A stretch of 64,000 nucleotides of DNA, from contig NZ_SRII01000006.1 in the NCBI RefSeq assembly GCF_004684095.1, positions 124,001 to 188,000 of the forward strand, written 5' to 3'. Numbering within the stretch: the stretch's first letter is position 1; each line of letters begins with the position of its first letter. The notes beneath the pieces are model-generated. The model was not told the DNA's origin. It did not search any database and was given only the letters and a program-made list of their open reading frames with translations. A program made the translations under genes and the position numbers. Positions 7,412-14,616 of this stretch are shown piece after piece. This DNA comes from Hymenobacter sp. UV11 (GTDB lineage Bacteria > Bacteroidota > Bacteroidia > Cytophagales > Hymenobacteraceae).

Positions 7412-8544
7412 GCCCCGGCAAACTCGCGCCGCCAGAACCATTCGGCGTGCACGCCATCAGGTAGAGCATTGAAATTCAAATTATTATCCGGCACGCCCGC
7501 AGTGTGCAGGGCGTCGCGCACGGCAGTCATCATCGGCACCATGGAGGGGCCTTCCTGGGCGCCGCACACAAAGTACCAGCGGGTATCGGGGCGCGGCGCG
7601 TGCTGGGCTATGTAGGCCAGCAGGCTCGGCCCGGCAAACCAGTAGGCCGGCGAAAAGGCCCCTACCCCCCCAAAAACCGCCGGGTGGCGCAGCGCCGCGT
7701 AGGTGGCAATGAGCGCGCCCATGCTGGAGCCGGCCACGTAGGTAGCCGCCCGCTCGGGCCGGGTGCGGTAGTGGTGGTCGATGAATGGCTTGAGGGTATC
7801 GACCAGAAAATCAACGTACTGTTCGCCCTCACCGCCGCGCCGGATGCGGGGGTTGCGCCAGGGCGAGTACTCGTCGAGGCGGTGCTTATCCACGTTATCG
7901 ACGGCGATGACCAGGCAGCCGGTGGGGTCCTGGCCGTGGGCCGCCAGCTGGTCGAGGGTTTCATCGACGCCCCACTCGCCGGCGAAGGACGTGTACTGGT
8001 CGAACACGTTCTGGCCATCTTGCAGGTAGAGCACGGGGTAGCGGCGCTCGCCGGTGCCGTAGTCGGGAGGCAGGTACACCCACACCCGGCGCGTGCGCCG
8101 CAGCTGCGGCACGGGAAAATCGGGACTGAGAATGTGCACATTAGGCGACGCCGAATGCTGCCGCAGCGGCACGATACCGCCCTGGTCCTCCCAATTCAGC
8201 ACTTGCAGGCGCAGCTCGCGCGGGCCCTGGCTGTAGAGGTAGCGGCGGTTGGGCACGGCGCGGTTGTCGGCGTCGGTTTCGATGGTGGCCCAGCTGCCGC
8301 GGCACACTTTGTAGTCCAGGGTGCCCCGGCCGGGGGGTAGGGCCAGGTAGTAGCTGCCGCTGGCGGGGTCGAAGGTGAAGGCAAGCGCCGGGTCATCGGT
8401 GGTCCAGCCATTGCACGAGCCGGTGAGGTAGAGGGTGGCCGCGGCCGGCGTGCTGGCCGGCACGCTGGTGAGCCAGATGGTGACCGGCAAGCGGGCAGTC
8501 TTGCGCCTTATTCTGCCCAGCAGGCGGGAAAATACTTTCTTCAT
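7342..8544 (-). CDS. esterase (PF00756 family) with N-terminal starch-binding-like domain
   Basis: This 400-residue protein starts at the ATG at 8544. Residues 20-105 look like a CBM20/CBM48-type beta sandwich ('LYLTGSCNGW', 'LDYKVCRGSW', 'NRRYLY'). From about 150 an enterochelin-esterase/esterase-D-like alpha/beta hydrolase follows, with 'RRVWVYLPPDY', 'PVLYLQDGQNVFD', nucleophile Ser274 in GSSMG, and His366 in DGVHAEW. It probably hydrolyses an ester; the carbohydrate-type domain suggests a sugar-linked substrate, but this is inference. No export signal is clear. Its 3' end overlaps nth by 70 bp on opposite strands, and the last 20 residues are low complexity. Confidence 0.82.
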   Translation of the reverse strand: MKKVFSRLLGRIRRKTARLPVTIWLTSVPASTPAAATLYLTGSCNGWTTDDPALAFTFDPASGSYYLALPPGRGTLDYKVCRGSWATIETDADNRAVPNRRYLYSQGPRELRLQVLNWEDQGGIVPLRQHSASPNVHILSPDFPVPQLRRTRRVWVYLPPDYGTGERRYPVLYLQDGQNVFDQYTSFAGEWGVDETLDQLAAHGQDPTGCLVIAVDNVDKHRLDEYSPWRNPRIRRGGEGEQYVDFLVDTLKPFIDHHYRTRPERAATYVAGSSMGALIATYAALRHPAVFGGVGAFSPAYWFAGPSLLAYIAQHAPRPDTRWYFVCGAQEGPSMVPMMTAVRDALHTAGVPDNNLNFNALPDGVHAEWFWRREFAGAYRWLLAGALPGAEAALPTISLA

Positions 8545-8742
8545 GGGGTGATGCAACAGCCGGCGAGCTACAAAGGTCTGCTCCCGGGCGCAATAGCGGC
8601 CGCATGTCCTACCCCCCTCCACTGGGTGGAAAGCGCACTGTGCACAGCTACCTGGTGGTGACCCAGGGCCTCGCCCCTGATAGTCGCGCCGGCAGCACCA
8701 GCGTGGTGCCGGAAGTGAAGCCGGCTTTGTAAGTAGCGCCGC

Positions 8743-9426
8743 TTACCACCTGGCAACCGGCGCTTGCTCATGCTGCGCCAAGGAGTTTAACAAGTGGTGC
8801 AATGCCGTATCAAAGGCAAAGCTAATGTGAGGCCAAGTCTTACTAGGCTTGCCATTGGGCCTGGTATCGAGGCGGCTGGTGGGATTGTCGATAGTGAAAA
8901 GCAATTGGCGCGAGCTAGCGGCCAGCGTAGCCGTAGCAGCCCATTGGCGCCCAAACTGCTCTATTGCGAGTTGATTGGTATCGTAGACATTATTGCCGGG
9001 GCTGCTGCCGCCCAGCAGGCTTATTCCCGGTACAAAGCCCAGGTCACGCAACTCGTAGCGATAGCGCCCTTGTTTAAAATCGAGCCGGAACGTAAAGCTG
9101 AGCGAGTAGGTAGCAATGTCCTGGGTACCATCAGGATGCGTTTCTACCCGCGAGTAGCCGCGCCCGATGAGCACACCCCGCGCCGGGTCGTCGAGCTGCG
9201 TTACCTGGTGGGCGTCCTGAAAGGTGAGGGCTACCCACTCGCGGGCCCGCCCTTGCAGCTCGGCCGCCGACAGGCCCGGCACCGCTACCACGCCGTGGTA
9301 GTAGGGCAGGTGCGTGAGGCTATCGAACGGCAGGCCCGGCAGCGGAGTAAGCAGGGTTTGGCCCTGGGCGTGGGCAGGCAATAGCAGGCAACCGACGCCG
9401 AGCAGCAGGAGCAGGAGTAATTTCAT
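8743..9426 (-). CDS. exported DUF4468 protein
   Basis: This 227-residue protein starts at the ATG at 9426; a TTG two codons upstream is less likely. It has a signal peptide with a poly-leucine core ending AHA|QG (about residue 21). The body matches the DUF4468 TBP-like fold: 'VVAVPGLSAAELQGRAREWVAL', 'VTQLDDPARGVLIGRGYSRV', then 'TYSLSFTFRLDFKQGRYRYEL'. Bacteroidota carry many such periplasmic proteins of unknown function. It is transcribed with the same polarity as the esterase downstream and SRAP upstream, although spacing does not prove an operon. Confidence 0.8.
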   Translation of the reverse strand: MKLLLLLLLGVGCLLLPAHAQGQTLLTPLPGLPFDSLTHLPYYHGVVAVPGLSAAELQGRAREWVALTFQDAHQVTQLDDPARGVLIGRGYSRVETHPDGTQDIATYSLSFTFRLDFKQGRYRYELRDLGFVPGISLLGGSSPGNNVYDTNQLAIEQFGRQWAATATLAASSRQLLFTIDNPTSRLDTRPNGKPSKTWPHISFAFDTALHHLLNSLAQHEQAPVARW

Positions 9427-9466
9427 ACCCAAATATGCACCTGATTACCACTCCCCTACCCCCTCG

Positions 9467-10129
9467 CTACGCGGCAGCCAGCACCTCGGCATCGTTGTGG
9501 GCGGGCGAGTTCACGCGGGTGGTGATGACGTATTCCTTCATGAGGTCCGTAGCGTAGGGCACGAGCAATTGCTGGTGGGCGGCGGGCGCGAGGTCGTTGG
9601 CGAGCCAGGCGCGCTCGGCGTCGGGACCGGGCAGGATGACGGGCATGCGGTTGTGCAGCGTGGCCATCAGCTCATTAGGCTCAGTCGTGATGATGGTGAA
9701 CGTGGGGTGCAGCTCGCCGGTGGCGCGGTCAAGCCACTCGTCCCAGAGGCCGGCGAAGGCGAAGGGCTCCTCACTTTGCAGCAGAATGCGGTGCGGAATT
9801 TTGCCCCGCTCGGTGGCCTGCCACTCGTAGAACGAGTCGGCCAGCACCAAGCAGCGCCGCCGCGCCAGCAGCTGCCGGAAGCTGGGCTTTTCGGCCAGCG
9901 TTTCGGCGCGGGCATTGATGGGCTTGGGGCCGCTGGCCGGGTCGCGGCTCCAGCTGGGCACCAAGCCCCAGCGCACCAGTTGAATCTGCTGGGGCGCGGC
10001 GTTGGTGATGATGGGCAGCGCCTGCGAGGGCGCGGCGTTGAAGTTGGGCGGGGGGGTAGGGGCTTCTTTAGCAGAGAAGCGCTTGGCCAGTGCCGGCGCT
10101 GGCGAGATTACGGTATAACGACCACACAC
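9467..10129 (-). CDS. SRAP-domain protein (YedK/HMCES type), abasic-site DNA-protein crosslinker
   Basis: This protein has 220 residues when started at the GTG at 10129, which gives Met-Cys-Gly-Arg-Tyr. SRAP proteins need Cys at position 2, exposed after Met removal, to form a thiazolidine with abasic DNA. A GTG three codons upstream would bury it and is rejected. Other active-site residues align: Asn72 in PINARAE, Glu102 in FYEW, His159 in LHNRMP. It protects single-stranded abasic sites during replication. The start region abuts the left arm of a large inverted repeat, so the promoter must lie within or beyond that repeat. Confidence 0.92.
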   Translation of the reverse strand: MCGRYTVISPAPALAKRFSAKEAPTPPPNFNAAPSQALPIITNAAPQQIQLVRWGLVPSWSRDPASGPKPINARAETLAEKPSFRQLLARRRCLVLADSFYEWQATERGKIPHRILLQSEEPFAFAGLWDEWLDRATGELHPTFTIITTEPNELMATLHNRMPVILPGPDAERAWLANDLAPAAHQQLLVPYATDLMKEYVITTRVNSPAHNDAEVLAAA

Positions 10130-10137
10130 AATAATCA

Positions 10138-10341
10138 CTGATTTAACGGATTTAACGGATTTCGCAGATACGCCGCTGGCGCGGCTGTCTAAGCGTTTTT
10201 AGCCTGACTTGCTGTTGGTTGGGCTGTTTACGAAAAAAGCCGCCCGAAGGCGGCTTTTTTATTCTTAAGCAAAGCACGCCGCTGGCGTAGCCAGCCGCGC
10301 CAGCGGCGTATCTGCGCAATCCGTTTAATCCGTTAAATCAG
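10138..10341. repeat. near-perfect 50-bp inverted repeat, possible non-autonomous element
   Basis: Arms at about 10138-10187 and 10292-10341 match with only a few differences (tracts such as TTTAACGGATT and CGCAGATACGCCGCTGGCGC). The centre contains a terminator hairpin. The right arm includes the stop codon of the phosphorylase-like gene, and the left arm ends beside the SRAP start. The 12-mer GATTTCGCAGAT is shared with the inverted repeat around the GxxExxY gene at 14.1 kb. Confidence 0.8.
10233..10260. terminator. Rho-independent terminator (bidirectional)
   Basis: The perfect stem AAAAAAGCCGCC/GGCGGCTTTTTT with a CGAA tetraloop gives T runs on both strands. It lies between the phosphorylase-like gene and SRAP (both minus strand) and should end transcription of the former. 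Confidence 0.9.
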
Positions 10342-11984
10342 CGATAGAGCTGCTCGTAGTATTCCTTGGCCATGCGGCCGCTTTCAAATTCGGGCTCCAC
10401 GTCCTTCATGCCGGCTTTCACCACTTTCAGAAACTGCTTGGGCTGGTCGTAGTACATCGGCACCACGGTGCTTTCAAGCACGGTGAGCAGGTTGTCGGCT
10501 TCCATATCATCTTTTTGCGCGTCGGGCAGCGTCACATCGGCGTGCCTGATGATGAAGCAGTTATCGCCATCCTTGGCAAACTCCGGAATCCAACCGTCGG
10601 CGATGCTCACGCTTACGCTGGCGTTCATGGCGGCGGTCATGCCGCTGGTGCCGCTGGCCTCGCGGGGGTAGCGCGGGGTGTTCAGCCACAGGTCGGAGCC
10701 CTTTTTCATCTCGGCGCTCAGGGCCAGCTCGTAGCCCGTGAGCACGGCGCAGCGCTTGAGGTCCTTGGTCTTGCGGATGATGTTGTTGAAGATGTCGATG
10801 GCGCCGTAGTCCTTGGGGTAGGGCTTGCCGGCCCAGATGACCTGCACGGGGCGCGAGTCATCGCTCACGAGCTTCACAAAGCGCTCAAAATCACGCAGAA
10901 TAAGGTCGGCGCGCTTGTAGGCGGCAAAGCGGCGGGCCCACACGATGGTCAGCGCATCGGGGTCGAGCAGAGTGCCGGTCTGGTCGGCCACGATTTTGAA
11001 GAACTCGGCCTTCATCTCGCGCTTGCGGGCCAGCAGGGCCTTGTCGTCCTTGGCCTTGTTGGCGGCGGCCAGCGCGGGGTCGCGCCAGTAGGTGCCGTTC
11101 TGGGCGTTGGTGATGGAGATGATGGGGCAAATGCCGGGGTAGTGACCCCACATTTCGTTGGCCACCTCGCCGTGCACCTTGCTCACGGCGTTGGCCTTGC
11201 GGGCAAAACGCAGGGCGGTGAGCGTGTAATTGAGCGAATCGCCGTCGATGCGGGCATCGCGGCGCACGTCCTCTTCCGTCATGCCGGCGAAGAAGCTCAT
11301 ATCGGTGAGCAGCTTCATAGGGCGCTCCTCGTTGCCGGCCAGCTCGGGCGTATGGGTCGTGAACACCAGGCGCTTCTGCACCTCGGCCAGGCTGCGGCCG
11401 TGCTTTTCGTAGAGAAAAAACGCCAGTGGCAGGCCGTGGCCTTCGTTGAGGTGGTAGATATCGGTTTGACGGCCGAGGATGTCGAGCAGCTTGCCACCGC
11501 CTACCCCCAGCACAATGCTTTGGGCCACGCGGGTGGCGGCGTCCGGGTCGTAGAGGTGGTGCGAGATAGTGCGTGAGAGGTAGTCATTCTCCTCAATATC
11601 AGTAGTGAGGAAGAACATGGGCGCGGTGCCAAACGTCTCGGGCGCCAGGTACAGGGCCTTCACGTGCACCTCGGCGCTGTGGATGGTGACCGGGAACACG
11701 ATGCCCGTGTCTTCCAAAAACGAGTACTGCTTGTGCAGAAACTCGGCTTTCATGGTCTGGTCGGGGTTGCGCGTCTGGTCGTAGTAGCCGTAGGTCCACA
11801 GCATACCGATGCCGACGAGGTTCTGCTTGAGCTCGTAGGCCGAGCGCATGTGCGAGCCGGCCAGAAAGCCCAGACCACCGGAATAGATTTTCAGGCTCTG
11901 GTCGAGGGCAAACTCCATCGAGAAGTACGCCGCCGCCGCCTTGTATTTGGCCGCCGGAGCAGCCATTTTGAATTGAAATGCCAT
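10338..11984 (-). CDS. alpha-glucan phosphorylase-like GT35 protein, PLP lysine replaced
   Basis: This protein of 548 residues is counted from the ATG at 11984. It is the short GT35 form, with conserved blocks 'YFSMEFALD', 'YSGGLGFLAGSH', 'HLNEGHGLPLAFFL', 'FTTHTPELAGNE', 'WARRFAAYKRADLIL' and 'TPRYPREASGTSGMTAAMN'. In known glycogen phosphorylases the last block is E-A-S-G-x-x-x-M-K, where Lys binds pyridoxal phosphate. Here that position is Thr450 (codon ACC, 10635-10637). Phosphorolysis is therefore doubtful unless another residue holds PLP; a different GT-B glycosyltransfer reaction is possible. It sits divergently from the exported amylase, pointing to maltodextrin or glycogen use. No export signal. 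Confidence 0.85.
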   Translation of the reverse strand: MAFQFKMAAPAAKYKAAAAYFSMEFALDQSLKIYSGGLGFLAGSHMRSAYELKQNLVGIGMLWTYGYYDQTRNPDQTMKAEFLHKQYSFLEDTGIVFPVTIHSAEVHVKALYLAPETFGTAPMFFLTTDIEENDYLSRTISHHLYDPDAATRVAQSIVLGVGGGKLLDILGRQTDIYHLNEGHGLPLAFFLYEKHGRSLAEVQKRLVFTTHTPELAGNEERPMKLLTDMSFFAGMTEEDVRRDARIDGDSLNYTLTALRFARKANAVSKVHGEVANEMWGHYPGICPIISITNAQNGTYWRDPALAAANKAKDDKALLARKREMKAEFFKIVADQTGTLLDPDALTIVWARRFAAYKRADLILRDFERFVKLVSDDSRPVQVIWAGKPYPKDYGAIDIFNNIIRKTKDLKRCAVLTGYELALSAEMKKGSDLWLNTPRYPREASGTSGMTAAMNASVSVSIADGWIPEFAKDGDNCFIIRHADVTLPDAQKDDMEADNLLTVLESTVVPMYYDQPKQFLKVVKAGMKDVEPEFESGRMAKEYYEQLYR

Positions 11985-12221
11985 GTGAAAAAAATAGTAG
12001 CGAGTTGTTACTAAGTGAGTTCGCAGGTGCAAAGGAAGGGCCCGCGGCCCAAAGCTAGCGGCGTGGCCGGGCAAGTCAGCGTACTTTGGGTAATAGGCAG
12101 TGGCGGTAGCTCCGCAATGGTTTGCGGAACAAAATGCCCCTTTTTTGGTCTGCCCGCGCCTCTTTTTTACTCCGCGGCTTTTTACTCTTTCTCCCACCTT
12201 TCTCTCTTAATTATCTGCGCT

Positions 12222-14108
12222 ATGCACGTTTTTCGCGCGTTGTTGGCCCCTTTGGCGGCCGTTTTGTTGCTGGAAGCTAGTCCGGCCGTGGCCGTTTCGC
12301 TTCCGCAGCTGGCCAGCCCGGCGGCTCGCCCTACCCCCCCCGTTCGCATCGACCCCACCTACTGGTTTGTGGGCATGAAAAACCCTAAGCTACAGCTGCT
12401 GGTGAATGCGCCCGGCATTGCGGCCGACCAGGTGACGCTGGCCACCTACCCCGGCGTGACGCTTGACGGCTTCGAGAAGCTGGAAAGCGCCAACTACCTG
12501 ATTGTTAACCTCACGGTGAGCCCGCAGGCCCAGCCCGGCCAGCTCAAGCTGCAGTTTAAGAGCAATAAAAGCTTCGCGTACAGCTACGAGCTGCGGCCCC
12601 GCAACCAAGACCCGGCCCGTACGCAGGGCCTCACGCAGGCCGACTTTATTTATATGCTGATGCCGGACCGCTTCGCGAACGGCGACCCGAAAAACGACGT
12701 GGTGAAGGGCACCCGCGTCAACCACATCGCCCGCGACTCAATGTATGCCCGCCACGGCGGCGACCTGAAAGGGATTCAGAACCACTTTGCGTACCTCAAG
12801 CAGCTCGGGGCCACCGCCATCTGGCCTACCCCCATCATGGAGAACGATATGCCTAAGGCCAGCTACCACGGCTATGCCGTGACGGACTGCTACAAGGTGG
12901 ACCCGCGCTACGGGACGAATGCCGAGTACGTGCAGTTTGTGAAGGCTGCCCACGCCGACGGGCTGAAGGTGGTGCAGGACATCGTGCTCAACCACTGGGG
13001 CAGCTACCACCACCTTTTTCTGGACAAGCCGGCGGCCGACTGGTTTCACGCCTTCCCCACCTTCACGCGCAGCAACTACAACGCCTTCACCCTCAACGAC
13101 CCCTACGCCTCGAAGCGCGACCGGATGCTGGAAAACGACGGCTGGTTTGACACTACCATGCCCGATGTAAACCAGAGCAACCCGCTGGTAGCTACGTATT
13201 TGATTCAGAACTTTTTGTGGTGGGTCGAGAGCACCGGCCTCGACGGCTACCGCATTGATACCTACCCCTACTCGGAGCCCAAGTTCCTGATGGACTGGGG
13301 CAAGGCGATTGGCGAGGAATACCCCAAGCTGGCGCTGTTTGGCGAGGCCTGGGAGGGCACCGAGGCCGAGCAGGCCTTCTTCGCACAGAATATCTTCCCG
13401 CCCGTCAACGGCTTCAAGTCGAACTTGCCGGGCGTGCTCGACTTCCAGATTTGCTTCGGCATCGGCGACGTGCTTAAGGGCGACGGCGGCGACCTCAACA
13501 AGCTCTACCACGCCTTGCAGGGCGACTGGATGTACGTGGATGCCACCCGCAACGTGCCGTTTCTGGATAACCACGACATGAGCCGCTTCTACTCGGTTAT
13601 CGGTGAAGACTTTGCCAAGTACAAGATGGGTATTGCCTGGCTCCTGACCCTGCGCGGCACGCCGCAGCTCTACTACGGCACGGAGGTGCTAATGAAGAAT
13701 TTTTCGGACCCCGACGGCAAGGTGCGCGAGGACTTCCCCGGCGGCTGGGCCGGCGATAAGGTGGACTACTTCAAATCGCGGCCGGGCCAGGCGGGCGAGG
13801 CCTTCGACTACGTGAGCAAGCTGGCGAATTACCGCAAGTCGCACCCGGTTCTGTCGAGCGGCAAGCTGATGCAGTTCATTCCGCAGGATGGGGTGTACAC
13901 GTATTTCCGCTATAATGAAAATGGGGAGTGCGTGATGGTTATCGCTAACAACACCAAGGAAACGAAGAAGGTGGACGGCACGCGCTACGCCGAGCGCACG
14001 GGTGGCTTTACTTCTGGCGTGGAGGTGGTGAGTGGGGTAGGGATTTCAGATTTGAAGTTGCTGACCGTGCCGGCGCACACCGTGTGGGTGGTGGAGTTGC
14101 GGAAATAG
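12222..14108 (+). CDS. exported GH13 neopullulanase/cyclomaltodextrinase, SusA-like
   Basis: This 628-residue protein starts at the ATG at 12222; the longer frame upstream lacks a signal sequence. A signal peptide ends near residue 24 (AVA). The N-terminal Cyc-maltodextrinase beta domain follows ('DPTYWFVGMKNPKLQLLV'), then the GH13 barrel with 'DRFANGDP', nucleophile Asp346 in GYRIDT, acid/base Glu375 in FGEAW, and Asp452 in DNHD. A C-terminal beta domain closes it. This is the architecture of Bacteroides SusA, which cuts maltooligosaccharides in the periplasm. It is divergent from the phosphorylase-like gene, and would probably be co-transcribed with the next amylase were a repeat-framed cassette not inserted between them. 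Confidence 0.93.
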   Translation: MHVFRALLAPLAAVLLLEASPAVAVSLPQLASPAARPTPPVRIDPTYWFVGMKNPKLQLLVNAPGIAADQVTLATYPGVTLDGFEKLESANYLIVNLTVSPQAQPGQLKLQFKSNKSFAYSYELRPRNQDPARTQGLTQADFIYMLMPDRFANGDPKNDVVKGTRVNHIARDSMYARHGGDLKGIQNHFAYLKQLGATAIWPTPIMENDMPKASYHGYAVTDCYKVDPRYGTNAEYVQFVKAAHADGLKVVQDIVLNHWGSYHHLFLDKPAADWFHAFPTFTRSNYNAFTLNDPYASKRDRMLENDGWFDTTMPDVNQSNPLVATYLIQNFLWWVESTGLDGYRIDTYPYSEPKFLMDWGKAIGEEYPKLALFGEAWEGTEAEQAFFAQNIFPPVNGFKSNLPGVLDFQICFGIGDVLKGDGGDLNKLYHALQGDWMYVDATRNVPFLDNHDMSRFYSVIGEDFAKYKMGIAWLLTLRGTPQLYYGTEVLMKNFSDPDGKVREDFPGGWAGDKVDYFKSRPGQAGEAFDYVSKLANYRKSHPVLSSGKLMQFIPQDGVYTYFRYNENGECVMVIANNTKETKKVDGTRYAERTGGFTSGVEVVSGVGISDLKLLTVPAHTVWVVELRK

Positions 14109-14109
14109 T

Positions 14110-14604
14110 TCGTTCTTTTGGATTTAGCCCGCAGAGGGCGCAGAAGATTTCGCAGATGACGCAGAAGCACGAGAATGATATTTCCTACCTGATTCGGAAG
14201 GCGGCCTATACCTTGCACACGACGCTAGGGCCGGGCTTACTGGAATCAGTTTATGAGACGCTACTTACTCATGAGCTGCGTAAGCTGGGTCTTGACGTGA
14301 AGACTCAAGTGGCTTTGCCGGTGGTATACGACGGCTTACGTCTGGAAAACGGATTCCGCATGGACCTACTAGTCGAAAATAAGGTAGTCGTCGAGTTGAA
14401 ATCGGTTGAAGTGCTCCTTGAAATTCACCATATGCAGTTGCTGACTTACCTCCGCCTATCCGGCTACAAGCTGGGCCTGCTCATCAATTTCAACGTGCCC
14501 TACATTAAAAGCGGCATCTTCCGCAAAGTGAACGGCCTAGAAGAACAATCTGCGCCCTCTGCGAAATCCTCTGCGCCCTCTGCGGGCTAAATCCAAAAGA
14601 ACGA
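14110..14604. mobile_element. GxxExxY cassette framed by about 56-bp inverted repeats
   Basis: The left arm (14110-14165) and right arm (14549-14604) are inverted copies, identical over the outer 35 bases and differing by a handful of bases inside (tracts such as TCGTTCTTTTGGATTTAGCC). The start codon of the enclosed gene lies in the left arm and its stop codon in the right arm. The unit separates two same-direction amylase genes, with the left arm 2 bases after one stop codon and the right arm 12 bases before the next start. No target duplication was identified. Confidence 0.7.
14156..14590 (+). CDS. GxxExxY family protein (PD-(D/E)XK nuclease-like)
   Basis: This 144-residue protein starts at the ATG at 14156. 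The family motif G27-L-L-E30-S-V-Y33 is present. A nuclease-like core follows, with Asp70 in FRMDLLVENK and Glu80-Leu-Lys82 in VVVELKS, matching PD-(D/E)XK spacing. The family (TIGR04256) is common in Bacteroidota and Planctomycetes, and its biological role is not established. The last 15 residues (a Ser/Ala/Pro repeat) are encoded by the right inverted-repeat arm, so the gene and its repeat ends appear to travel as one unit. Nuclease activity is inference from motif geometry. Confidence 0.82.
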   Translation: MTQKHENDISYLIRKAAYTLHTTLGPGLLESVYETLLTHELRKLGLDVKTQVALPVVYDGLRLENGFRMDLLVENKVVVELKSVEVLLEIHHMQLLTYLRLSGYKLGLLINFNVPYIKSGIFRKVNGLEEQSAPSAKSSAPSAG

Positions 14605-14616
14605 CCCCCGGCGCAC

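Noticed and set aside
14084..14155. Longer start for the GxxExxY protein
   Set aside because: The 24 extra codons overlap the amylase 3' end and translate the inverted-repeat arm. Similarity to the family begins only after the ATG at 14156.
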